From positions 28,613 through 92,612 of the forward strand of contig NZ_OY759850.1 in the NCBI RefSeq assembly GCF_963662805.1: a DNA stretch of 64,000 nucleotides, written 5' to 3'. The notes under the pieces were generated by a model. It made no database searches. It was given only the letters and a program-made list of their open reading frames with translations, and had not been told where the DNA came from. The DNA is from an uncultured Cohaesibacter sp. Lineage in GTDB: Bacteria > Pseudomonadota > Alphaproteobacteria > Rhizobiales > Cohaesibacteraceae. Below are positions 33,387 to 41,715 of this stretch, piece after piece. The position numbers and the translations under genes are program-made. How positions within the stretch are numbered: the first letter of the stretch is position 1; every line of letters begins with the position of its first letter.

Positions 33387-36300
33387 ATGAACGACAAACT
33401 TCCTAACACACCGGTGTATCCCGGAATAGCAACGGTCATTCACGGCAACGGCGCGATCGCTCAGGTTATGGGGCAAGTGTGCGGTGGCGTGATTGGCTAC
33501 CCCATCACGCCTTCGACAGAGATTGCCGAACTTTATGAATCCTTCCGGGCAGCAGGTGGCCAGAACCTGTGGGGCCGGCATCCATTCTTCTTCGAGCCAG
33601 AAGGTGAGCATTCCGCCCAGTCCGGTGCCCTTGGTGCGGCACTGACCGGTGGTCAGTATATTTCCAACGCCTCTTCCTCTCAGGGCGTTCTGTACGGTCT
33701 GGAATCGCATTATGTCACCGTCGGCAAGAAAGTCGGCGGGTTTGTCATGCAGGTCGCCGCGCGTTCAGTCTCCCGCCATTCACTGAACGTCATGGCCGGC
33801 CATGACGACGTTTATGCCTTGTTGCCCTCCGGTTACACGATCCTTTTCGGCTCCAACCCCCAGGAAGCCGCTGACCTGGCCGCGATCTCCTATCGCGCAA
33901 GTGCCATGTCCATGATCCCGGTTGCCAACTGCATGGACGGCTTCGTCACCAGCCACATGATGAGCGAAGTGCTCATGCCGGAAGACGAACTGCTCGCAGA
34001 CTTCATTGGCGACCCGACCGAAAACATTCCTTGCCCGACCGTCGCTCAGGAAATGCTCTATGGCTCCAAGGGCCGTGTCTTCCACCTGAAACGCTATCTC
34101 GGTCGTCACAGCTCGGACATGGAACAGGATGTCTATGCCAAGCTGATTGCCTTCCTTGACGCAAATGCAGATGCCATTGAGGAAGACACCGCTGGCGACC
34201 TCATCGCCCAGACCGTTGGCCTCGTGCCTGCCGAGTTGCATGCCCAGTGGAAACGGCAGTGGACCAATGCCGCTCCCAAAGGCACCCGTCAGCGCGTTCC
34301 CGCTCAGGTCGACGTCAACAACCCCGGCCTCACCGGCGGCGTTCAGAACCAGCCCGACTATCAGGCAGGCTCCGTTGACCATCGCACCCACTTCGTGCGC
34401 GACGTTCCCCGCTTCGTCAAGGAAGCGATGGACGAATACACCGCGCTCACCGGCCGCTACTACGCGCCGATCAAGACCTTCGAATGCGACGATGCAGACA
34501 CCGTCGTTGTCGGTCTCGGCTCTGTGACCGATGACGCCGAAGCTGTCGCTTCCTATCTGCGCCGTCAGGGCAAGAAAGTCGGCGTCATCTCCGTCAAGAT
34601 GCTGCAGCCGTTCCCGGAAGCCGAAATGGTCGCCGCTCTGGCTGGCAAAAAAGCCGTTACCATCCTTGAACGTTCCGACGTCACGGCCCTCACTGGCCTT
34701 GTCAAGGAAGCACTCCTGAAAGCGGTCGAAAACGCCTCTGGCGAACGCTATGCTGGTATCCCGGCCCTCAAGGAATTGCCGAAACTGACCACTGCGATCT
34801 TCGGCCTCGGTGCCCACGACCTGCAGCCTCGGCATCTGGTTGCTGCCTTTGAAAACATGGAAGGAAAGAACGCCCCGTTTGTTTATCTGGGCAGCCAGTT
34901 CTTCTCCAAAAATCCGACCCCGGCCATGGCCGAGTTGCAGGAAAAGCTCCGCGCCGCCTATCCGGAAACTGAATTGATGGCGCTGGAGACCAAGGAAAAC
35001 CCGCGTCTTCTGCCCGACGATGCCCTGCGCATCCGCTTCCACTCTGTGGGTGGCTACGGCACCATCGCAACCGGCAAGCTGCTCACCGACATCCTCGCCA
35101 ACGTGCTCAACCTCTATTCCAAGGCAGCACCGAAATACGGCTCGGAAAAATCCGGTGCGCCGACCAACTACTACATCACCCTGTCGTCCGAACCGGTGAA
35201 AATCACCAACGCGGACCTCGAGGATGTGGAAGTGGTTGTCTCTCCTGACCACAAGGTGTTCGTCCACTCCAACCCGCTGCGCGGCCTTATCGAGGGTGGT
35301 ACCTTCATCCTCCAGTCCAACCTGTCTCCGCTGGAGGTCTGGAAGGAAATGCCGTCCGCGATGCGCGACACCATCATCAAGCGCAAGATCCGCTTCATGG
35401 TGATCGACGGCTTCAAGATTGCCAAGAAACACGCACCGAGCCCCGAACTTGAAACCCGTATGATGGGCATCGCCTTCATCGGCTCGGTTTGTGGTCATGT
35501 GGATCGCGTGTCCAAGGGTGCAAGCCAGGAAGCGCTGCTTGAAAAAGTCCGCAGCCAGATTTCCTACAAGTTCGGTAACAAAGGTGCCGCCGTTGTCGAT
35601 GGCAACATGGCCGTCATCCGTGATGGTCTCGAAGCTACGGTGCTGGTTGACTACACCACGCCGGAATTCGAAGCCATCAGCGCAACCGCCGACGCCGAGC
35701 CGGTCTTCTCACCACAGATCTCCGCGCACATGTGCCGCATCGCCGAAGATGCCGCACCGAGCGCTCTCTTCGATCACGGCTATTATGAAGACACCATGGC
35801 TGCCTCCTATCGTGATGGCACCATCGGCGAAGCTCCGGTTCTGCCCGGCTCCGGCATGTTCATGCCGTCCGGCACCGCAGCAGGCAAGGACAAGGGCCTG
35901 TTCCGTCGCTCGGTCCCGGTCTTCAATCCCGATATCTGCACGGGCTGTCTCGACTGCTCCATGGTCTGCCCGGATGCTGCCATTCCGCCGAGTGTCTTCG
36001 ACATTGACGAACTGATCATGTCAGCCGCCAAGACCGTCGACATGCCATCGGCTCAGCGTGAGGTTATCCGCGAGCACATCCGTGCCGTCGGCGACGCCGT
36101 TCGTGCCAAGCTCAATGGCGGGGCCGAAGCCAGCTTTGCCGAGCTGACCAAAGCCGCTGTCGATGAACTCTATGTCGAAAGCGCCGTGGTCAAGGGCAAC
36201 CTTGCCCGCATCGTTGAAGCCGTTGCGATCCTGCCGGTCGCCAAGACCCGGCCGTTCTTCGATACTCCTGAGAAGGAACATTCCGGTCAGGGCGGTCTCT

Positions 36301-37067
36301 TCACGGTCGCGATCGACCCGTGGAAATGCACCGGCTGTCTTGAGTGCGTGGACATCTGCGGCCCCGGCGCTCTCGTCGAAGCCGAGCAGGATGCCCCGCT
36401 GCTTCAGGACCTTCAGGCCAAGTTCAACTTCCTGTCGAAAACCCCGAACACGCCGGCCCGTTTCGTCGAGCCTGCCTTCGAGTCCGACAGCGAAATCAAG
36501 CGCATGATGCTTGACCGCAGCACCTACTATGCCACCACCGGTGGTCATGGTGCCTGCCGCGGCTGTGGTGAGGTCACCGCGATCCGTCAGGTTGTTTCGG
36601 CAACCCACGCGATCCATGACCGCCGCCAGAAAGCACACATCCGCGAACTGGAACAGCTGGTCCAGCGCCTCGGTGACAAGCTTGCCGAAGTGAAAGGCGA
36701 CAAGGACCGTGAGGACCGCATCGCGGCGACCCTCAAGACCCTTGAAAAACGGCTCTTCCTTCTCGAAGGTGGCCCGACCGGCAATGGCCCGTCTCCGCTG
36801 ATGGTTGCCAACGCCACCGGCTGTAGCTCGGTCTATGCATCGACCTTCCCCTACAACCCCTACAACGATCCGTGGGTCAACAGCCTGTTCCAGGATGGTC
36901 CTGCCGTTGCCAAGGGCTTGTTCGAAGGCATGACGGCCAATGCTGCCGCCGACTTCCGCGCCATCCGTATCGCCAAGCTGGAACTGGCCAACGCCTATGA
37001 TCCGGCAACCGACGATCCGTTCCTGAAAAACTTCGAGTGGCACAGCTTCTCCAAGGAACGAACGTGA
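33387..37067 (+). CDS. nifJ: pyruvate:ferredoxin oxidoreductase, N-terminal part of a frameshifted gene
   Basis: First 1226 residues of an oversized 2-oxoacid:ferredoxin oxidoreductase that splits pyruvate to acetyl-CoA, CO2 and reduced ferredoxin. In order: pyrimidine-binding domain (GVIGYPITPSTEIAE near residue 35), transketolase C-like domain (residues 360-460), gamma domain (FHSVGGYGTIATG near 555), a ferredoxin domain whose motifs CTGCLDCSMVCP and CTGCLECVDICG are separated by about 120 extra residues, and the start of the TPP-binding domain with CRGCGEVTAIRQ near 1055. The frame ends at 37067 within the TPP domain, and the remainder continues in the +1 frame. An extra C at about 37059 explains it. 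ATG 33387 follows AGGTGGAG. Confidence 0.85.
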   Translation: MNDKLPNTPVYPGIATVIHGNGAIAQVMGQVCGGVIGYPITPSTEIAELYESFRAAGGQNLWGRHPFFFEPEGEHSAQSGALGAALTGGQYISNASSSQGVLYGLESHYVTVGKKVGGFVMQVAARSVSRHSLNVMAGHDDVYALLPSGYTILFGSNPQEAADLAAISYRASAMSMIPVANCMDGFVTSHMMSEVLMPEDELLADFIGDPTENIPCPTVAQEMLYGSKGRVFHLKRYLGRHSSDMEQDVYAKLIAFLDANADAIEEDTAGDLIAQTVGLVPAELHAQWKRQWTNAAPKGTRQRVPAQVDVNNPGLTGGVQNQPDYQAGSVDHRTHFVRDVPRFVKEAMDEYTALTGRYYAPIKTFECDDADTVVVGLGSVTDDAEAVASYLRRQGKKVGVISVKMLQPFPEAEMVAALAGKKAVTILERSDVTALTGLVKEALLKAVENASGERYAGIPALKELPKLTTAIFGLGAHDLQPRHLVAAFENMEGKNAPFVYLGSQFFSKNPTPAMAELQEKLRAAYPETELMALETKENPRLLPDDALRIRFHSVGGYGTIATGKLLTDILANVLNLYSKAAPKYGSEKSGAPTNYYITLSSEPVKITNADLEDVEVVVSPDHKVFVHSNPLRGLIEGGTFILQSNLSPLEVWKEMPSAMRDTIIKRKIRFMVIDGFKIAKKHAPSPELETRMMGIAFIGSVCGHVDRVSKGASQEALLEKVRSQISYKFGNKGAAVVDGNMAVIRDGLEATVLVDYTTPEFEAISATADAEPVFSPQISAHMCRIAEDAAPSALFDHGYYEDTMAASYRDGTIGEAPVLPGSGMFMPSGTAAGKDKGLFRRSVPVFNPDICTGCLDCSMVCPDAAIPPSVFDIDELIMSAAKTVDMPSAQREVIREHIRAVGDAVRAKLNGGAEASFAELTKAAVDELYVESAVVKGNLARIVEAVAILPVAKTRPFFDTPEKEHSGQGGLFTVAIDPWKCTGCLECVDICGPGALVEAEQDAPLLQDLQAKFNFLSKTPNTPARFVEPAFESDSEIKRMMLDRSTYYATTGGHGACRGCGEVTAIRQVVSATHAIHDRRQKAHIRELEQLVQRLGDKLAEVKGDKDREDRIAATLKTLEKRLFLLEGGPTGNGPSPLMVANATGCSSVYASTFPYNPYNDPWVNSLFQDGPAVAKGLFEGMTANAAADFRAIRIAKLELANAYDPATDDPFLKNFEWHSFSKERT

Positions 37068-37080
37068 CCTGCTGCCGACG

Positions 37081-38367
37081 GTGATGAACATCTCCGGCGA
37101 CGGTGCGGCCTACGACATCGGCTTTGGTGCCCTGTCCCGCCTGCTGGCCAGCAACTCGCCGATCAAGGTGATGGTGCTGAACTCGGGCGTCTATTCCAAC
37201 ACCGGTGGTCAGGCCTCCACGGCTTCCCTCTCCGGTCAGGACAGTGACCTCGCCCGCTTCGGCAAGGCCAGCCCCGGCAAACTCGAAGATCGCAAGGAAC
37301 TGGGCCTCATCGCCTCCTTCCACCCGAAAGTCTTCGTTGTGCAGAGTGCAACAGCCTTCCCGGGCCATTTCCTCAAGAATGTCATGGCCTATCTGGAGCA
37401 CTCGACCTCGCCGGCCCTGCTTGATGTCTACACCCCATGTCAGGGTGAGCATGGCATCGCCGACGACGCCGCCAACCGGCGTGCACGACTGGCCGTGGAA
37501 GCCCGCGTCAGCCCGCTCTTCGTCCATGATCCGAAGGCCGGTGAAACCCTCGCCGAGCGCTTCTCGATCGAAGGCAACCCTGCCGTTGATCAGGATTGGG
37601 CAAGCATGACGCTGGAATATATGGAAGACGGTCAGCTCAAGCTGATGGATGTTCCACTGACCCCGGCTGACTATGCCCACGACGAAACCCGCTTCAAGAA
37701 GCAGTTCCGTCCGCTGCCGCAAGGGGCAGAAGGGGTTCCGCTTCATGACTATATCGACCTTCCGGTAGTGGAACGTGGCCGCGTGGTTCCGTTCGTCTAC
37801 AAGACCAACGCCAAACGCGAACTGGTCAAGCTGGAAGTCGGTGCCATGGTCGTCCATCTGGTCGAGGAACGTCGTCACAACTGGCGCACGCTCCAGCATC
37901 TGTCCGGCCTCGACATGGTCAAGGTTTCCTCCAGTCACAAGGCGGAAATCGCGGCGCTTCAGAAACAGTATGATGAAGCCGTCAATGATCGTGAAGCCAC
38001 CATGGACAGCATCGCAACCGGCATGAGCGAACTTGCCGCTGCCTCCGGCGCCCCGGCTGCCGTCGGCTTCGGTGGAGCTCTGGCCTCGGCACCAGCCGCT
38101 GCCGCCGCTCCGGCTGCGGCACCTGCTGCCAACGGCTCGGCCATCCCGCACATTCATGATGAGGATGTCACCCTCTGCACCGATTGCAAGACCTGCTATC
38201 AGGAAGTGCCCGAACTGTTCGAACTGACCAAGGTCATCGTCGACGGTCAGGCCAAGCAGGTGGCGCACACCATCCCCGGTGCTCTGGATCAGGTCGAGGT
38301 GACCCCGCAGCTTCAGGCTCGTCTTGCCAAGGTATCCGCGACCTGTGATGCGGAGATCGTCAAATGA
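37081..38367 (+). CDS. nifJ: pyruvate:ferredoxin oxidoreductase, C-terminal part of a frameshifted gene
   Basis: Continuation of the preceding gene in the +1 frame; coding sense can be traced back to about 37060, so the GTG at 37081 is probably not a true start. It carries the TPP/Mg2+ motif GDGAAYDIGFGALSR followed by NSGVYSNTGGQ, as in all PFORs, then the rest of the TPP domain to about residue 215. An unusual tail follows: a coiled or helical stretch, an Ala/Pro-rich linker at about residues 325-355, and a small domain with CTDCKTC and a final ATCDAE that resembles a single-cluster ferredoxin. The stop overlaps the next gene (ATGA). Rejoined, the protein would be about 1,660 residues, far above the usual 1,170-1,200. 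Confidence 0.8.
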   Translation: MMNISGDGAAYDIGFGALSRLLASNSPIKVMVLNSGVYSNTGGQASTASLSGQDSDLARFGKASPGKLEDRKELGLIASFHPKVFVVQSATAFPGHFLKNVMAYLEHSTSPALLDVYTPCQGEHGIADDAANRRARLAVEARVSPLFVHDPKAGETLAERFSIEGNPAVDQDWASMTLEYMEDGQLKLMDVPLTPADYAHDETRFKKQFRPLPQGAEGVPLHDYIDLPVVERGRVVPFVYKTNAKRELVKLEVGAMVVHLVEERRHNWRTLQHLSGLDMVKVSSSHKAEIAALQKQYDEAVNDREATMDSIATGMSELAAASGAPAAVGFGGALASAPAAAAAPAAAPAANGSAIPHIHDEDVTLCTDCKTCYQEVPELFELTKVIVDGQAKQVAHTIPGALDQVEVTPQLQARLAKVSATCDAEIVK

Positions 38368-41123
38368 GCGTTGAAGTAGCAACCCCTCAAGCGGATCTCT
38401 TCAGCCTGCAGCTCGATGTACTCAAGAAGCATCTGGCTGCAGACCCCAGATCCCTGCGCAACATCTTTGTTGCGGACGGCACTCAGGCCATTGCCTGGGA
38501 GTTTCAGCAGGAAGAAATCGGAGAACGCTTCATCAGCGTTCTCTGGAACCTCCTTCTTCGCAATGACGACATGGCCATTGTGCTGCAGCGCTTCCTCTGG
38601 GGCCTGCCGCTCAAGTTCAAGCGCAAGTTCGTGCGCGCGCTTGATACCCACATGTCCGAGCGCTATCCCATGTTCAAGGGCCTGTCGAAAGGCTGGCCCG
38701 CGGACAATTTCATTCCGCCCTATGTGCGCCCACCCGAAGATCGCAATAAGGACTTCGAGTTGGTGAACACCGGCTATCTCGGCTATCAGGCGCTCGGCTA
38801 TAGCCTGCGTGAGGTCGAACTCTTCGTCTGGCTCGAAGTGATGCGCGACAAGCAGTGCGAGGACAAGCCCTGCGAACTCGGCGTGATCATGGAACGCCAC
38901 AAGAAAGAGCAGAAGGTTGGCGGCTGCCCGGTCAAGATCCACATCCCCGAGATGATCGATCTGATCGGCAAGGGCAAGATCCGCAAGGCGCTCGAACTGA
39001 TCGAGAGCTGCAACCCGCTGCCGAACGTCACCGGTCGTGTCTGTCCGCAGGAACATCAGTGTCAGGGCGTGTGCAAGCACACCAACCGGCCCATCGAGAT
39101 CGGTCAGATCGAATGGTATCTGCCCGAGCACGAAAAGCTGGTCGACAATGATCCGCTGGCCGCCTATCGCGGTCTCGTCAGCCCATGGGAAAAAGCCGAC
39201 AAGCCGCCCATCGCTGTGGTTGGCTCCGGTCCGTCCGGTCTCATCAACGCCTATCTCTTGGCGGCTGAAGGCTTCCCCGTCACGGTCTTTGAGGCCTTCC
39301 ACGAACTGGGTGGTGTGCTGCGCTACGGGATCCCTGAATTCCGCCTGCCCAACACCCTAATCGACGATGTCGTCGGCAAGATCGACGCCCTCGGCGGTCG
39401 CTTCGTCAAGAACTTCGTTGTCGGCAAGACTGCAACCCTTGAAGATCTAAAGGCTGCGGGCTTCTGGAAAATCTTCGTCGGCTCTGGCGCAGGTCTTCCC
39501 ACCTTCATGAATGTGCCGGGCGAGGAATTGCTCGGCGTCATGTCGGCCAACGAGTTCCTCACCCGCGTCAACCTGATGCGTGGCCGGGATCCGATGTATG
39601 AAACACCTCTACCGGACGTCAAGGACAAGAACATCCTTGTCATCGGCGGCGGCAACACCGCAATGGACGCCGCCCGCACAGCCAAGCGTCTGGGCGGCAA
39701 TGTCACGATCGTCTATCGCCGCACCCAGTCCGAGATGCCCTGCCGTGTCGAGGAACTGCATCACGCTCTGGAGGAAGGCATCAAGCTCGCCGAGCTTCGT
39801 GGTCCGAAAGAGTTTGTCGGTGACAGCCACACCCACTTCGTCACCCATGCGGTGGTCGATGTGAACGAGCTGGGCGAAGCCGATGCGTCCGGTCGTCGTC
39901 GGCCTCAGCCGACCGGCGAGGTCATCAACATGCCGGCCGATCTGGTCATCATGGCGCTGGGCAACAAGTCCAACCCGATCATTCCTGCTTCCCAGCCAGA
40001 GTTGAAACTCAGCAAGTGGGGCACGATCGAGGTGGGTGAAGCCACTCAGGAGACCTCCATCAAGGACGTTTACACCGGTGGTGACGCAGCCCGTGGCGGC
40101 TCCACGGCCATTCTTGCTGCCGGGGACGGTCAGGCTGCTGCCCGCGAAATCGTCGGCGATATCGACCTCAACGCGCAAGACATTCGCGAACGGGTCAAGA
40201 AGGCCGATCACTTCACTGGTCTCGGTCAGGAGCGGCACACCGTCGTCAAGCATATCAATCAGGCCGAGGGCATCGTCGAGATGACCGTCAAGGCCCCTGC
40301 GATTGCACACTCCGCCCGCGCCGGACAGTTCGTCCGCGTGCTGGCAACCGATGACGGCGAGCTGATCCCGCTGACCCTTGCGGACTGGAATGCCGAACAG
40401 GGCACTATTGACCTGGTCATTCAGGGCATGGGGACCTCAACCAAGATGATGAACAAGATGGCCGAAGGCGATGCCTTCGCAGGGATTGCCGGTCCACTCG
40501 GCGAGCCAAGCGATGTCAAGGCCTATGGCGAAGACGAAACGGTTGTCTTCACCGCCGGTGGCGTCGGCCTGCCTGCCATCTACCCAATCGCCAAGGCGCA
40601 TCTGCGCATGGGCAACAACGTCACCATGATCATCGGTTTCCGCTCTGCCGGACACCTGTTCTGGACCGGCGATGATGACCGCATGGGGCAGTTGAAAGCC
40701 GAGTTTGGCGACAAGCTGGACATCATCTACTGCACCAACGACGGCACCTTCGGCGTGCATGGGTTCGTCACCGGGCCACTCGAGGACATGCTCAAGGCGG
40801 GCAATGTCTACAAGGGCCGCAAGGTGGTCGAGGTTGTCTCCGTCGGACCGCCGATGATGATGCGTGCCGTGAGTGACCTGACCAAGCCCTATGGCGTTCA
40901 TACGGTGGTTAGCCTCAACTCCATCATGGTCGATGCAACGGGCATGTGCGGTGCCTGCATGGTGCCGGTCTTGACTGCAGACGGCAAGACCCTCCGTCTA
41001 CACGCCTGTATCGACGGGCCGGAATTCGATGCGCACACGGTTGAATGGGATAAGTTCCTGCCCCGCTTCGGCCAGTTCAAGGCGCAGGAAGTCCGCTCCA
41101 TGGAGAAGCACGGTCTCAATTGA
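38364..41123 (+). CDS. NfnB-NfnA fusion: ferredoxin/NADPH flavoprotein oxidoreductase
   Basis: A 919-residue flavoprotein. An N-terminal region of about 190 residues matches nothing I know. It leads into a GltD/NfnB-like part: an iron-sulfur domain with CPVKIHIPE and CNPLPNVTGRVCPQEHQCQGVCKH, an FAD motif VVGSGPSGLINAYLLAAEG near residue 285, and an NADPH motif VIGGGNTAMDAARTAKRLGG near residue 425. From about residue 630 there is an NfnA/PyrK-like part: FAD domain, NAD site VFTAGGVGLPAIYPIAKAHLR, and a 2Fe-2S motif DATGMCGACMVPV with HACIDGPEFDA. Nfn enzymes balance ferredoxin, NADH and NADPH by electron bifurcation. Overlap with nifJ suggests it reoxidises PFOR ferredoxin. Bifurcation itself is inferred. 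Confidence 0.85.
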   Translation: MSVEVATPQADLFSLQLDVLKKHLAADPRSLRNIFVADGTQAIAWEFQQEEIGERFISVLWNLLLRNDDMAIVLQRFLWGLPLKFKRKFVRALDTHMSERYPMFKGLSKGWPADNFIPPYVRPPEDRNKDFELVNTGYLGYQALGYSLREVELFVWLEVMRDKQCEDKPCELGVIMERHKKEQKVGGCPVKIHIPEMIDLIGKGKIRKALELIESCNPLPNVTGRVCPQEHQCQGVCKHTNRPIEIGQIEWYLPEHEKLVDNDPLAAYRGLVSPWEKADKPPIAVVGSGPSGLINAYLLAAEGFPVTVFEAFHELGGVLRYGIPEFRLPNTLIDDVVGKIDALGGRFVKNFVVGKTATLEDLKAAGFWKIFVGSGAGLPTFMNVPGEELLGVMSANEFLTRVNLMRGRDPMYETPLPDVKDKNILVIGGGNTAMDAARTAKRLGGNVTIVYRRTQSEMPCRVEELHHALEEGIKLAELRGPKEFVGDSHTHFVTHAVVDVNELGEADASGRRRPQPTGEVINMPADLVIMALGNKSNPIIPASQPELKLSKWGTIEVGEATQETSIKDVYTGGDAARGGSTAILAAGDGQAAAREIVGDIDLNAQDIRERVKKADHFTGLGQERHTVVKHINQAEGIVEMTVKAPAIAHSARAGQFVRVLATDDGELIPLTLADWNAEQGTIDLVIQGMGTSTKMMNKMAEGDAFAGIAGPLGEPSDVKAYGEDETVVFTAGGVGLPAIYPIAKAHLRMGNNVTMIIGFRSAGHLFWTGDDDRMGQLKAEFGDKLDIIYCTNDGTFGVHGFVTGPLEDMLKAGNVYKGRKVVEVVSVGPPMMMRAVSDLTKPYGVHTVVSLNSIMVDATGMCGACMVPVLTADGKTLRLHACIDGPEFDAHTVEWDKFLPRFGQFKAQEVRSMEKHGLN

Positions 41124-41153
41124 TAGCCGTGAGTTGATCCAATCTGAATGCTA

Positions 41154-41184
41154 GGCGTCGCTTGTCTCAAGCGGCGCCTTTTTT
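41154..41184 (+). terminator. terminator of the nifJ-nfn operon
   Basis: GGCGTCGCTTG, loop TCT, CAAGCGGCGCC is followed by a run of six T residues, a classical intrinsic terminator 30 bp after the flavoprotein stop codon. Confidence 0.85.
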
Positions 41185-41304
41185 GTTGCCTTCATCGCAC
41201 CAAAGGCGCGTATCGACGGACTATTCTGCCTTTTATTCCTATGCAATAGTACGCAAAGTCGAGTGCTGCCCGCTTGGGGCGCTCAATCGGGATGAGGACA
41301 GACC

Positions 41305-41715
41305 ATGACGCCAAGACAGGTTGCCATTGTTCAGGACAGCTTTCTCAAGCTTGTCCCCATCAGTGAGCTGGTCTCCGATATCTTCTATGATCAGCTGTTC
41401 CTTGAAAATCCCGATCTGCGCCCGCTGTTTCCCACTGACATGAAGGTTCAGAAAATCAAGCTGATGAAAGCTTTGTCGGCTGCCGTTGCGCATCTGCACG
41501 AGATTGATGTGGTCGTGGGCTCGATCCGGGAGCTTGGCGCAAAGCACAAGGCCTATGGCGTTGAAGACGAGCATTATGATGCGGTGGGAGCGGCTTTGAT
41601 CTACACGCTGAAGACGGCTCTGTCCGAAATCTGGGCCGACGAGCTCGAGGAGGCGTGGGTGAAGACCTATGACCTCGTCGCGACTACCATGAAAGAGGGC
41701 GTGCCGGATCAATAA
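41305..41715 (+). CDS. single-domain globin (bacterial haemoglobin type)
   Basis: A 136-residue heme protein of the flavohaemoglobin/Vgb-type globin fold without a reductase domain. The B10 Tyr is in IFYDQLF near residue 29, the likely E7 Gln in MKVQKIKLM near residue 50, and the proximal F8 His in LGAKHKAYGV near residue 82, followed by EHYDAVGAALIYTLKTAL. Such globins bind O2 or NO, and this one may protect the neighbouring oxygen-sensitive enzymes or detoxify NO. It has its own promoter region after the nifJ-nfn terminator. Its last seven bases overlap the convergent tamB gene. Confidence 0.87.
   Translation: MTPRQVAIVQDSFLKLVPISELVSDIFYDQLFLENPDLRPLFPTDMKVQKIKLMKALSAAVAHLHEIDVVVGSIRELGAKHKAYGVEDEHYDAVGAALIYTLKTALSEIWADELEEAWVKTYDLVATTMKEGVPDQ

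Noticed and set aside
33780..35498. 572-codon minus-strand frame antisense to nifJ
   Set aside because: Shadow frame; nifJ domains are clear on the plus strand.
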